Positions 1-6,394 of a DNA stretch of 34,088 nt are shown here, one piece after another. Positions within the stretch are counted from its first letter, which is position 1. Each line of letters opens with the position of its first letter. The position numbers and the translations under genes were made by a program. Origin of the DNA: an uncultured Corynebacterium sp. (GTDB lineage Bacteria; Actinomycetota; Actinomycetes; Mycobacteriales; Mycobacteriaceae); NCBI RefSeq assembly GCF_946222305.1, contig NZ_CAMIHZ010000024.1:1-34088 (forward strand), read 5' to 3'. The notes under the pieces were generated by a model. The model made no database searches, had not been told where the DNA came from, and saw only the letters and a program-made list of their open reading frames with translations.

Positions 1-1
1 C

Positions 2-1192
2 GTCGGTGAAGTCATCGCCCGCGTAGGCGACGGCTCCGCCAAGCCAGCCAAGTCCGACAAGAAGGACGAAGACAAGGCCGAGGACGGGGACAAGGACGAG
101 GCGAAGGAAGCTGCAGCCGAGAAGCCAGCTGAGCGCGCTGAGGACAAGGGCGTGTCCACGAGCGGGGGCAAGAGCGAAGCGAAGGAAGACAAGCCAGCGA
201 AGAGTGAATCTTCCAGCAAGACCTCCGGTTCTGGCAACAAGCCAGCCGAGGGCAACCTGCCATACGTAACCCCACTGGTTCGTAAGCTCGCTGACAAGCA
301 CGAGGTTGACCTGTCCAAGATCAAGGGCACCGGTGTGGGTGGCCGCATCCGTAAGCAAGATGTTCTGGCTGCTGCTAACGGCGGTGGCGCAGCCACCGCC
401 TCCTCCGCTGATGAGCAATCCCCTGCTGGTCCACGCGCTTCCATCCACCGTGTTGACCTGTCCAAGCAGGACTTGCGCGGAACGACCCAGAAGGTCAATC
501 GTATCCGCGAAATCACGGCGAAGAAGACCCTGGAATCTCTGCACACTGCAGCTCAGCTGACCCAGGTTCACGAGGTCGACATGACTCGCGTGGCCGACCT
601 GCGTGCTGCATCCAAGGCCGATTTCCAGAAGAAGCATGGTGTCAACCTGACCTACCTGCCATTCTTCGCAAAGGCCATCGTTGAGGCTCTGGTTTCCCAC
701 CCGAACGTCAACGCATCCTACAACGCACAGACCCGCGAGATGACCTACCACGAGCAGGTCAACCTGGGTATCGCAGTGGATACCCCAGCTGGCTTGCTGA
801 GCCCTGTCATCCACAACGCTCAGGACATGAGCCTGCCGGAGCTGGCCAAGGCAATCGTTGACATTGCGGACCGCGCCCGCAACAACAAACTGAAGCCACA
901 AGATCTGGCTGGTGGCACCTTCACCATCACCAACATCGGCTCCGAAGGCGCTCTGACCGATACTCCAATCTTGGTTCCGCCACAGGCTGCCATGGTCGGC
1001 ACCGGCGCTATCGTCCGCCGCCCTGTTGTGCTGTCTGAAGACGGTGGTGAGTCCATCGGAATCCGTTCCATGGTCTACCTGCCAATGACCTACGACCACC
1101 AGGTCATCGACGGAGCCGACGCTGGTCGCTTCCTCTCCACGGTTCGCGACCGTCTGGAAAACGGCGACTTCGAGCCTGACCTGGAGCTCTAA
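2..1192 (+). CDS. sucB: Dihydrolipoamide acyltransferase (E2) of 2-oxoacid dehydrogenase, 5'-truncated
   Basis: E2 core of a 2-oxoacid dehydrogenase complex. In corynebacteria this protein, often annotated sucB, serves pyruvate dehydrogenase and the mixed 2-oxoglutarate dehydrogenase. The reading frame is open from the window edge, so the start and lipoyl domain lie upstream. The first visible residues (VGEVIARVGDG) look like the end of a lipoyl domain. A charged Lys/Glu/Ala-rich linker follows, then a peripheral subunit-binding domain (YVTPLVRKLADKH ... GTGVGGRIRKQDV, about 246-375) and the catalytic acyltransferase domain. The catalytic motif DHQVIDGAD (HxxxD) is near 1095-1120. An internal GTG at 152 would give a shorter protein without the lipoyl domain and is not the natural start. 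lipB and lipA directly downstream supply the lipoyl cofactor. An intrinsic terminator follows. Confidence in the family is very high. Confidence 0.95.
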   Translation, partial: VGEVIARVGDGSAKPAKSDKKDEDKAEDGDKDEAKEAAAEKPAERAEDKGVSTSGGKSEAKEDKPAKSESSSKTSGSGNKPAEGNLPYVTPLVRKLADKHEVDLSKIKGTGVGGRIRKQDVLAAANGGGAATASSADEQSPAGPRASIHRVDLSKQDLRGTTQKVNRIREITAKKTLESLHTAAQLTQVHEVDMTRVADLRAASKADFQKKHGVNLTYLPFFAKAIVEALVSHPNVNASYNAQTREMTYHEQVNLGIAVDTPAGLLSPVIHNAQDMSLPELAKAIVDIADRARNNKLKPQDLAGGTFTITNIGSEGALTDTPILVPPQAAMVGTGAIVRRPVVLSEDGGESIGIRSMVYLPMTYDHQVIDGADAGRFLSTVRDRLENGDFEPDLEL

Positions 1193-1257
1193 GGTTTGGC
1201 CTTGACTCTAGCGCCAGCGCGCGCTGAGCCCGCATAGGGATTCAGGCGCACAAGGCG

Positions 1258-1300
1258 AAAGCCCCCGGTTTCTTCACCTCGTATGAGAGCCGGGGGTTTT
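1258..1300 (+). terminator. Intrinsic terminator after the E2 gene
   Basis: A stem CCCCCGG (1262-1268) pairs with CCGGGGG (1290-1296), with a loop of about 21 bases and a TTTT tract at 1297-1300. Flanking AAA/TTT bases extend the stem. It separates the E2 gene from lipB. Confidence 0.85.
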
Positions 1301-1350
1301 GCCGTGCCCAAAGGTGTCAAGTGATGCTGGACTTTGGAACCGCTGCCCTT

Positions 1351-1370
1351 GGCGTCGGTAAAAGAAAACA
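1351..1370 (-). repeat. Copy of the T-rich/CCGACGCC motif (identical 20-mer A)
   Basis: On the minus strand this reads TGTTTTCTTTTACCGACGCC, identical over all 20 bases to 9518-9537 on the plus strand. It lies between the E2 terminator and the lipB promoter. Related copies are at 21456-21472, 22126-22142 (minus), 24231-24246, 29258-29274 and 31346-31363. Function unknown. Confidence 0.7.
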
Positions 1371-1401
1371 GAGGGCAAACCGCTAGAACAACATGCGGGC
1401 G

Positions 1402-1407
1402 TAAGAT
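1402..1407 (+). promoter_or_regulatory. -10 box for leaderless lipB
   Basis: TAAGAT is followed by exactly 7 bases and then the lipB ATG at 1415. The expected transcription start therefore falls on the start codon. There is no Shine-Dalgarno. No convincing -35 is visible. Confidence 0.55.
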
Positions 1408-1414
1408 GTGACAC

Positions 1415-2125
1415 ATGGGTTATCAGAAAGGCAGCATCAGAAGAGCTCCGGATACCGATATCGATATCCAAGACCTCGGTCTCGTGGAATACCGTGAGAC
1501 GTGGGAACGGCAGGCCAAACTAGCCGCTCAGCGGGCAGATGGCGAGATCACCGATACGCTGTTGCTGCTGGAGCACCCACCGACGTACACCGCGGGCAAG
1601 CGCACGCAGGATTCTGATCGCCCCACCAATGGTTTGCCGGTTGTCGATATTGACCGAGGCGGGCGCATCACGTGGCACGGTCCGGGCCAGCTGGTGGCGT
1701 ATCCCATCATCCAGTTGGATGATCCAGTTGATGTGGTTGATTACGTGCGTCGCCTGGAAAAAGCCCTTATTGCCACGTGCAATGACCTTGGACTGGACGG
1801 GGTGGGGCGTATCGAGGGTCGCTCTGGTGTCTGGCTTCCCGCCGGCCTCGTTGACGGCGAGTTGAAACCCGCCCGCAAGATCGCGGCGATCGGCATCCGG
1901 GTGACTCGTGGCGTCACCATGCATGGAGTGGCCCTGAACTGCGATAACAGCATGGAATACTACGACCACATCGTCCCCTGTGGCCTGGCCGATGCGGGTG
2001 TGACGACCCTGAGTGCTGAGCTCGGACGAGACATCAGCGTCGCCGATGCGCGCGATATTCTTGCCCGTCACATCGTTGATGCGATGAACGGGAACTTGCA
2101 GGTTACGGAGCACGAGTTGGGTTAG
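1415..2125 (+). CDS. lipB: Octanoyl-[acyl-carrier-protein]:protein N-octanoyltransferase LipB
   Basis: Transfers the octanoyl group from acyl carrier protein to a lysine of lipoyl domains, first step of endogenous lipoate synthesis in the cytoplasm. The 236-residue protein has the family landmarks: EHPPTYTAGKR, the substrate motif RITWHGPGQLVAYP, the lysine motif ARKIAAIGIR with the catalytic Lys, and the catalytic Cys in HIVPCGLADAGVTTL. The start at 1415 is supported by a -10 box placed for a leaderless transcript. It lies between the E2 gene and lipA, the usual corynebacterial and mycobacterial order, so the three genes form a functional lipoylation set. Length and motifs are normal. Confidence 0.96.
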   Translation: MGYQKGSIRRAPDTDIDIQDLGLVEYRETWERQAKLAAQRADGEITDTLLLLEHPPTYTAGKRTQDSDRPTNGLPVVDIDRGGRITWHGPGQLVAYPIIQLDDPVDVVDYVRRLEKALIATCNDLGLDGVGRIEGRSGVWLPAGLVDGELKPARKIAAIGIRVTRGVTMHGVALNCDNSMEYYDHIVPCGLADAGVTTLSAELGRDISVADARDILARHIVDAMNGNLQVTEHELG

Positions 2126-2153
2126 GCCCTACGCGGCTGCGGGGCTTGTCGCC

Positions 2154-2191
2154 GCCACCCCAACCCGGAGGCAGGTGCCACCCCAACCCGG
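2154..2191 (+). repeat. 15-bp direct repeat in the lipB-lipA spacer
   Basis: GCCACCCCAACCCGG occurs at 2154-2168 and again at 2177-2191, separated by 8 bases. It sits 26 bases upstream of the lipA -10 box (2217-2222), so it could be a tandem regulator site. This is inference from position only. Confidence 0.6.
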
Positions 2192-2230
2192 GTTTAGCAC
2201 GCTTATTCGAAGGCGCGTAGGGTGGACGGC

Positions 2231-3277
2231 ATGACTGTGACCGCAGACGGACGCCGCATGCTTCGCATTGAGGCGAAAAATTCTCAGACACCCATTGAGT
2301 CCAAGCCACGCTGGATTCGCACCAGCGCGAAAATGGGCCCCGAATATCGGGACATGAAGAACCGCGTCTCGGGAGCGTCCCTCCACACCGTGTGCCAAGA
2401 AGCCGGCTGCCCCAACATCCACGAATGCTGGGAGGACCGCGAGGCCACGTTCCTCATCGGTGGGGACACCTGCTCCCGTCGTTGCGACTTCTGCCAGATT
2501 AAGTCCGGCCGCCCTTCCCCGCTGGACCGCGACGAACCACGTCGTGTTGCCGAGAGCATCCAGGAGATGGGACTGCGCTACGCGACCATCACCGGTGTGA
2601 CCCGCGATGACTTGGATGATGAAGGCGCTTGGCTGTACGCCGAGGTCGTGCGCAAGATCCACGAGCTCAACCCCAACACCGGTGTGGAGAACCTGACCCC
2701 GGACTTTTCCAACAAGCCCGACCTGCTGGACATTGTTTTCGATGCCGAGCCCGAGGTTTTCGCCCACAACCTCGAAACCGTGCCACGCATCTTCAAGCGC
2801 ATTCGCCCGGCCTTCAAGTACGACCGCTCCCTCGAGGTCATCAACCGCGCCCATAAGCGTGGCTTGGTCACCAAGTCCAACCTGATCTTGGGCATGGGCG
2901 AAACCAAGGAAGAGGTGCAGGAGGCCATCAAGGACATGGTCGATGCAGGCACTGACATCTTGACCATCACCCAGTACCTGCGCCCCTCCCCTTTGCACCA
3001 CCCGATCGAGCGCTGGGTCAAGCCCGAGGAGTTCATGGAGCACTCCGAAGTCGCTTACGACCTGGGCATCAAGGCCGTCATGTCTGGCCCATTGGTTCGT
3101 TCCTCCTACCGCGCGGGTCGTTTGTATGCGCAGGCTAAGGCCGCACGTGGCGAGGAGCTGCCGGACAACCTCAAGCACCTCGCCGACAAGCTGGACGGAA
3201 CTACCTCCCAGGAGGCCTCCACGCTGATCGAAAAGTATGGCGCGTCCGATGAAACCCCCGTGTCTGCTGCGCGCTAG
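2231..3277 (+). CDS. lipA: Lipoyl synthase LipA (radical SAM)
   Basis: Inserts two sulfur atoms into the octanoyl chain on lipoyl domains, consuming its auxiliary [4Fe-4S] cluster. Visible: the auxiliary cluster motif CQEAGCPNIHECW (CX4CX5C), the radical SAM motif CSRRCDFC (CX3CX2C), GMGETKEE, and the C-terminal RSSY serine motif near the end (GPLVRSSYRAG). The 348-residue length is normal. An in-frame GTG at 2222 would add three residues, but the ATG at 2231 lies 8 bases after a TAGGGT -10 box (2217-2222), which favours a leaderless ATG start. It works with LipB on the E2 encoded just upstream. Confidence 0.96.
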   Translation: MTVTADGRRMLRIEAKNSQTPIESKPRWIRTSAKMGPEYRDMKNRVSGASLHTVCQEAGCPNIHECWEDREATFLIGGDTCSRRCDFCQIKSGRPSPLDRDEPRRVAESIQEMGLRYATITGVTRDDLDDEGAWLYAEVVRKIHELNPNTGVENLTPDFSNKPDLLDIVFDAEPEVFAHNLETVPRIFKRIRPAFKYDRSLEVINRAHKRGLVTKSNLILGMGETKEEVQEAIKDMVDAGTDILTITQYLRPSPLHHPIERWVKPEEFMEHSEVAYDLGIKAVMSGPLVRSSYRAGRLYAQAKAARGEELPDNLKHLADKLDGTTSQEASTLIEKYGASDETPVSAAR

Positions 3278-3327
3278 ACCGTAGGTTTCTTCGCCGTTCT
3301 TCCTAATTTCTAGTCACACCGACGCCA

Positions 3328-3366
3328 CCCCGGCCTCCCTGACACAAGGGGAAGTCGGGGCTTTTA
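3328..3366 (+). terminator. Intrinsic terminator after lipA
   Basis: CCCCG (3328-3332) pairs with CGGGG (3356-3360). An inner TCCCT/AGGGGA pairing shortens the loop, and CTTTTAT follows. Confidence 0.7.
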
Positions 3367-3387
3367 TCTGTTGTCGGGTCGATGTTC

Positions 3388-3393
3388 TATCCT
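3388..3393 (+). promoter_or_regulatory. -10 box for leaderless DUF4191 gene
   Basis: TATCCT is followed by 7 bases and then the ATG at 3401, the same spacing as at lipB, glnA2 and the sortase-like gene. Confidence 0.45.
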
Positions 3394-3400
3394 ATGAAGC

Positions 3401-4174
3401 ATGGCGAAGGACATCCGCGAAAAGGAAAATCAGAAGGCAGCTAAGGCTGCGAAGAAGGCTCAGCGCAAGCAGCAATACTCCCAGCTGTGGCAGGCCTTCA
3501 AGATTCAGCGTGAACGGGACAAGAAACTCGTTCCGCTGATGATCGTGGCGTTCTTGGTACCGATCATTGTTCTACTCCTCCTCAGCTTGGTCTTCGGCTG
3601 GTGGTGGCTGAACCTCATCCTGGGTATTCTGCTCGGCGCCGTGCTGGCCATGGTGGTGTTCTCACGGCGTCTGCAGTCTGGTGTGTATGACCAGATTGAG
3701 GGCGAAACGGGGGCCGCGGCATGGGCTTTGCAGAACATGCGGGATGGCGTCGGTATGAAGTGGATTACGGAACCGGGCGTGGCGTCTAATACGCACATGG
3801 ATGCGGTTCACCGCGTTGTGGGTACCCCGGGTGTTGTGCTGGTTGGCGAGGGGGCGGCTCATCGCCTGAAGCCGATGATGGCGCAGGAGAAGAAGAAGCT
3901 GGCTCGCATTGTGGGCAAGACCCCCATCTACGAGGTCATCGTGGGTGAAGAAGAGGGCCAGGTTCCGGTGAAGAAGCTGCAAAACCACATGATGCGGATG
4001 CCTCGGAACATCAAGAAGACTGAGGTCGAGGCTCTGAACAATCGCGTGGAGTCCATCTCGAAGCTGAATTCTCCGCAGAATGCCCTGCCGAAGGGCCCGA
4101 TGCCGAAGGGTGCGAAGGTCGCCGGCATGAACCGCCGTGCGCGTCGCGCGGCTCAGCGCGGCAAGAAGGGCTAG
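3401..4174 (+). CDS. DUF4191 family membrane protein
   Basis: Conserved actinobacterial protein of unknown function, normally found directly after lipA (the mycobacterial equivalent is in the same place). It has 257 residues. The N-terminus is very basic and alanine-rich (about 1-45). Two closely spaced hydrophobic segments follow (about 46-90: LVPLMIVAFLVPIIVLLLL and the segment after GWWWLN), then a soluble domain rich in GEGAAHRL/ARIVGKTPIYEV-type sequence. The tail is again very basic (RRARRAAQRGKKG). The topology suggests a membrane hairpin with both ends in the cytoplasm. Nothing in the sequence defines a reaction. Confidence 0.9.
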   Translation: MAKDIREKENQKAAKAAKKAQRKQQYSQLWQAFKIQRERDKKLVPLMIVAFLVPIIVLLLLSLVFGWWWLNLILGILLGAVLAMVVFSRRLQSGVYDQIEGETGAAAWALQNMRDGVGMKWITEPGVASNTHMDAVHRVVGTPGVVLVGEGAAHRLKPMMAQEKKKLARIVGKTPIYEVIVGEEEGQVPVKKLQNHMMRMPRNIKKTEVEALNNRVESISKLNSPQNALPKGPMPKGAKVAGMNRRARRAAQRGKKG

Positions 4175-4180
4175 GCCCGT

Positions 4181-4356
4181 TGCCCCCTGCAACCACTAGT
4201 ACCTAGTGCCCCTGCAGCCCCTCTATTGCCTAGAACTCCGAGTACCTCCGCACCCCCTCTACCGCCTTGTACCATGAGTTGCCCGCACCCCCTCTACCGC
4301 CTAGTACGATGAGTTGCCGGCACCCCCTCTACCGCCTAGTACCCTGAGTGCTCCTG
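4181..4356. repeat. 35-bp tandem repeat (minisatellite)
   Basis: About five head-to-tail units of 35-36 bp fill the spacer after the DUF4191 gene. Two units are nearly identical (4251-4285 and 4286-4320, 3 mismatches). Both begin CACCCCCTCTACCGCCT and contain ATGAGTTGCC. A third good unit starts at 4321, and degenerate units start at about 4181 and 4215. No open frame of interest runs through it. Confidence 0.85.
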
Positions 4357-4380
4357 CAATCGCTATATCCCCAGTTTCAG

Positions 4381-4486
4381 GAGCATCAAGCTGGGCCCTG
4401 ATCCCCGAGCATCGAGTTAAACCAGAGTTTATGAACATTGAGCTGAGCCCTGTAGTCAAGAGCCCTACTTTATGAGCGTTGAACTG
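4381..4486. repeat. Second, degenerate repeat family running into the LysE gene start
   Basis: Related words recur: GAGCATCAAGCTG at 4381, GAGCATCGAGTT at 4407, GAACATTGAGCTG at 4433 and GAGCGTTGAACTG at 4474. The last copy is part of the LysE-family coding start. The third copy also follows TTTAT and begins with an ATG (4431) that opens an 8-codon frame, so the gene start seems to have a degenerate duplicate just upstream. Confidence 0.6.
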
Positions 4487-5107
4487 CTCGGCACCATCTT
4501 GGTGCTCAACATCTTGGGCGTGTTTACGCCAGGTCCGGACCTGCTGTTGGTCCTGCGCCTGAGCGCGAAATCCCGTCCACACGCCCTAGCAGCTGTCGCT
4601 GGCGTCGTCACGTGTGCATCCATGTGGATTGCCCTCACGATCGCCGGCGCAGCTATTCTTTTGACTCGACATCCGGGATTACTCACGGTCATCCAGCTGG
4701 CCGGTGCGGCGTATCTGCTCTACATGGCGGTCAGCATGGCCCGATCGGCGAGGCAGCAGTGGAACCAGCCGGTCGAAGACATTGACATCGGCGAACTCCT
4801 CGGCAAGCCCGCCGCCTGTTATCGCCAAGGGTTAATGACGAACCTGTCCAATCCCAAAATCGTTCTCTATTTGGCCGCCATCATCGCCCCGGTCCTGCCG
4901 GCGGGCACGCCGTGGTACATGAGCGTGATTCTGGGAGTTCTCCTTATTGCAGAAGCCGCGCTCGGTTTCGGGTTCCTGGCCTTCGTCGTTTCCACCTCTC
5001 GGGTCCGGCGACGCCTCCTGGGCGCGGGGCCTTTCATCGACGCCATCTCTGCCGCCCTCTTCGTCATCTTCGCGATTGTTCTCATCGCGCGCACGTTTGC
5101 AGGTTAA
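4472..5107 (+). CDS. LysE/RhtB-family amino acid exporter
   Basis: Inner-membrane exporter of the LysE translocator superfamily; members export basic or neutral amino acids or related compounds. The 211-residue protein has the N-terminal signature GVFTPGPDLLLVLRLSAKS and the second conserved motif TNLSNPKIVLYLAA (about 127-140), with five to six hydrophobic helices spread over its length. The substrate cannot be told from sequence. The start at 4472 lacks a clear ribosome-binding site and lies in a repeat copy. A mycobacterial equivalent is not expected at this place, so it is probably an insertion into the conserved lip-gln backbone. Confidence 0.9.
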   Translation: MSVELLGTILVLNILGVFTPGPDLLLVLRLSAKSRPHALAAVAGVVTCASMWIALTIAGAAILLTRHPGLLTVIQLAGAAYLLYMAVSMARSARQQWNQPVEDIDIGELLGKPAACYRQGLMTNLSNPKIVLYLAAIIAPVLPAGTPWYMSVILGVLLIAEAALGFGFLAFVVSTSRVRRRLLGAGPFIDAISAALFVIFAIVLIARTFAG

Positions 5108-5509
5108 CGTCGCGACTGAGTCTGAGGGGCGCTGAAGGGCTGAAGGCTTCCATCTGGTCACAGGCTGCCCCGTGCCCTCCTCGTTCCCATTCGTCGGGCC
5201 TTACACTCCCCCCAAGCGTTCGAAAAGCAGAACCAAATGCGCCTTGGAGCGACCGGATCGGTTGTCTCGTTCTGCAAATCGAACGGTACCACACCACCAC
5301 ACCACCACGCCCCGTTCGCCCCTGATGTACCCGAAAAGCAGAACCAGAAGCGCGGGCGGAATGCTGCGCTGAGCGTGGGTGCGGGGACCGGCCACGAGCT
5401 TGGGTGCGGGTATCGGCCGGGTGCGGTTGGTACACGGGAAGGGTCGCGGGCAGTTAGCACACAGGGGATCGGCCACAGGTGGTTAGCGTACGAGGCCGGC
5501 CGCGGGCGG
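5108..5509. other. 402-base non-coding, repeat-rich spacer
   Basis: No credible gene. It holds: the word CGAAAAGCAGAACCA twice (5221-5235, 5332-5346); an inverted partner GTTCTGC at 5269-5275 that could pair with GCAGAAC at 5227-5233; a short CAC/ACC tract at about 5289-5309; and a degenerate repeat of about 28 bp at about 5387-5520. Short frames on both strands are shadows with no family resemblance. Confidence 0.7.
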
Positions 5510-5520
5510 TTAGCGCACCC
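5387..5520. repeat. Degenerate ~28-bp tandem repeat ending in the RDD gene stop
   Basis: Units share a (A/C)TCGGCC... or GGTCGCGGG... part followed by GGTTAGCGCAC-like sequence. Examples are GCAGTTAGCACAC near 5451, GGTTAGCGTACG near 5481 and GGTTAGCGCACC near 5509. The TAA stop of the RDD gene (complement of 5510-5512) lies within the last unit, so the repeat may have set or replaced that 3' end. Confidence 0.55.
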
Positions 5521-5986
5521 GCACCACCGCCGTGCCCGTTGCACGGTCGTGCATGCCGCGGCCATCCGTATCCTGGATAATTGGCGGGAAAAGGAAGAGG
5601 GTGAAGAACGTCCGCACAAAGGCGCGGACGAAGCCGACCCGCTCATTCGGCTTATCAATGCGCCCCACACCGATCCCTACAGCCGCGTGTCCTGGAGATT
5701 GGGCGAATAACCACACCGATACCGTGCGCCACACCAGAAATAGAATCCAGGTCAGCGTGGAGTAATGACCCAGTACGTCGGTCTGCAATGTCAGCAGCCA
5801 CGCCAGAACCATGCACACGATCCAGTCAATGAGCAATGCCCCCATGCGAGGGAATAGGGTCGCCAGCGAACCCGGCCCCTCCTTGGGAACTCCGAAAGTC
5901 TCGCCGGGGTAAGTACTGACCTGACCGGTAGCATCGTTTTCACCCGGTAGTTGCGGGCCTTCTAGCCAAGATCGCTTCTCGCTCAT
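5510..5986 (-). CDS. RDD family membrane protein
   Basis: Small membrane protein of the RDD family, 158 residues. The Arg-Asp feature is visible as RMGALLIDWIV (about 47-57). Two to three hydrophobic helices follow (DWIVCMVLAWLL, STLTWILFLVWRTVSVW, AFVRTFFTLFLFPP). The ending QDTDGRGMHDRATGTAVVRV resembles the common RDD C-terminus. An RDD protein next to glnA1 is also seen in mycobacteria, so it belongs to the conserved backbone. Its function is unknown; some RDD proteins are proposed transporters. A TAATCT -10-like box (complement of 5997-6002) lies upstream of the ATG. The last codons run into a repeat. Confidence 0.88.
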   Translation of the reverse strand: MSEKRSWLEGPQLPGENDATGQVSTYPGETFGVPKEGPGSLATLFPRMGALLIDWIVCMVLAWLLTLQTDVLGHYSTLTWILFLVWRTVSVWLFAQSPGHAAVGIGVGRIDKPNERVGFVRAFVRTFFTLFLFPPIIQDTDGRGMHDRATGTAVVRVR

Positions 5987-6394
5987 AATGCTTTCTAGAT
6001 TATCCCCCGCTGCCCAAAAGCTCTAAAACACCCAAGGTGCTCGAAGATGCCCCGCCGGCCGCTCGCGCATCACCAACCGACAAAATGCCCCAAAAACGCC
6101 CAAGACTCTTACAGGCCTGCGTATGGTTATATACGTAATTCTCGATGGTGGTCGAGGTCGGGGCCAGCGCGGCGTCGGGCCAAGAAGGTAGAGGCGCCGA
6201 CAAAGCCCAAAGCCCCCACGGCCACCGGAAGGAAGCGACGAAAGAGTTAACAACGTCGAAACATTCAGGTGACAGGCGAGCAACACAGTTTGTCTACACT
6301 GGTTTTAGACGTTGCCCGTAGCGCGTGATTCGCGCGTGGAACTGGGCAGCTCAGACGCAAGTTTCTCAACTGCAAAGAACGGAAAAGATTTACA
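5987..6394. promoter_or_regulatory. Divergent regulatory spacer RDD / glnA1
   Basis: 408 bases between divergent genes. For glnA1, TACACT (6295-6300) is a good -10 box with no clear -35. It would give a leader of about 90 bases. The perfect inverted repeat GTCTA (6292-6296) / TAGAC (6306-6310) overlaps it and could be an operator. It does not match the AmtR nitrogen-control box spacing as I know it. TATATACGTAAT near 6128 is another AT-rich promoter-like site. Confidence 0.5.
6047..6250 (+). CDS. Possible small basic protein upstream of glnA1 (doubtful)
   Basis: A 67-codon frame whose second half is Trp/Arg- then Lys/Arg-rich (RNSRWWSRSGPARRRAKK, then KPKAPTATGRKRRKS). The C-terminal part has more gene-like codons than the first half, and the only ATG (6047) has no ribosome-binding site. 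A shorter start near the TATATAC element at about 6128 would need a non-standard codon. I do not recognise a family; it may be spurious. Confidence 0.2.
   Translation: MPRRPLAHHQPTKCPKNAQDSYRPAYGYIRNSRWWSRSGPARRRAKKVEAPTKPKAPTATGRKRRKS

Noticed and set aside
1520..2113. 197-codon minus-strand frame opposite lipB
   Set aside because: Shadow of lipB; no family resemblance, and lipB motifs are unambiguous.
2129..3178. 349-codon minus-strand frame opposite lipA
   Set aside because: Antisense shadow typical of high-GC genes; LipA cysteine motifs fix the true strand.
4181..4356. CRISPR array
   Set aside because: The 35-bp units are directly contiguous with no unique spacers, and no cas genes are near.
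5158..5710. Long overlapping frames across the 5.1-5.7 kb spacer on both strands
   Set aside because: Composition is repeat-driven (Pro/Arg/His-rich) and no start signals or family features are seen.
6000..6286. Minus-strand frames upstream of glnA1
   Set aside because: No ribosome-binding site, no family features; overlaps the regulatory spacer.
6292..6310. AmtR nitrogen-control box upstream of glnA1
   Set aside because: The GTCTA/TAGAC palindrome has a different half-site spacing from the AmtR consensus I know; reported only as an inverted repeat over the -10.
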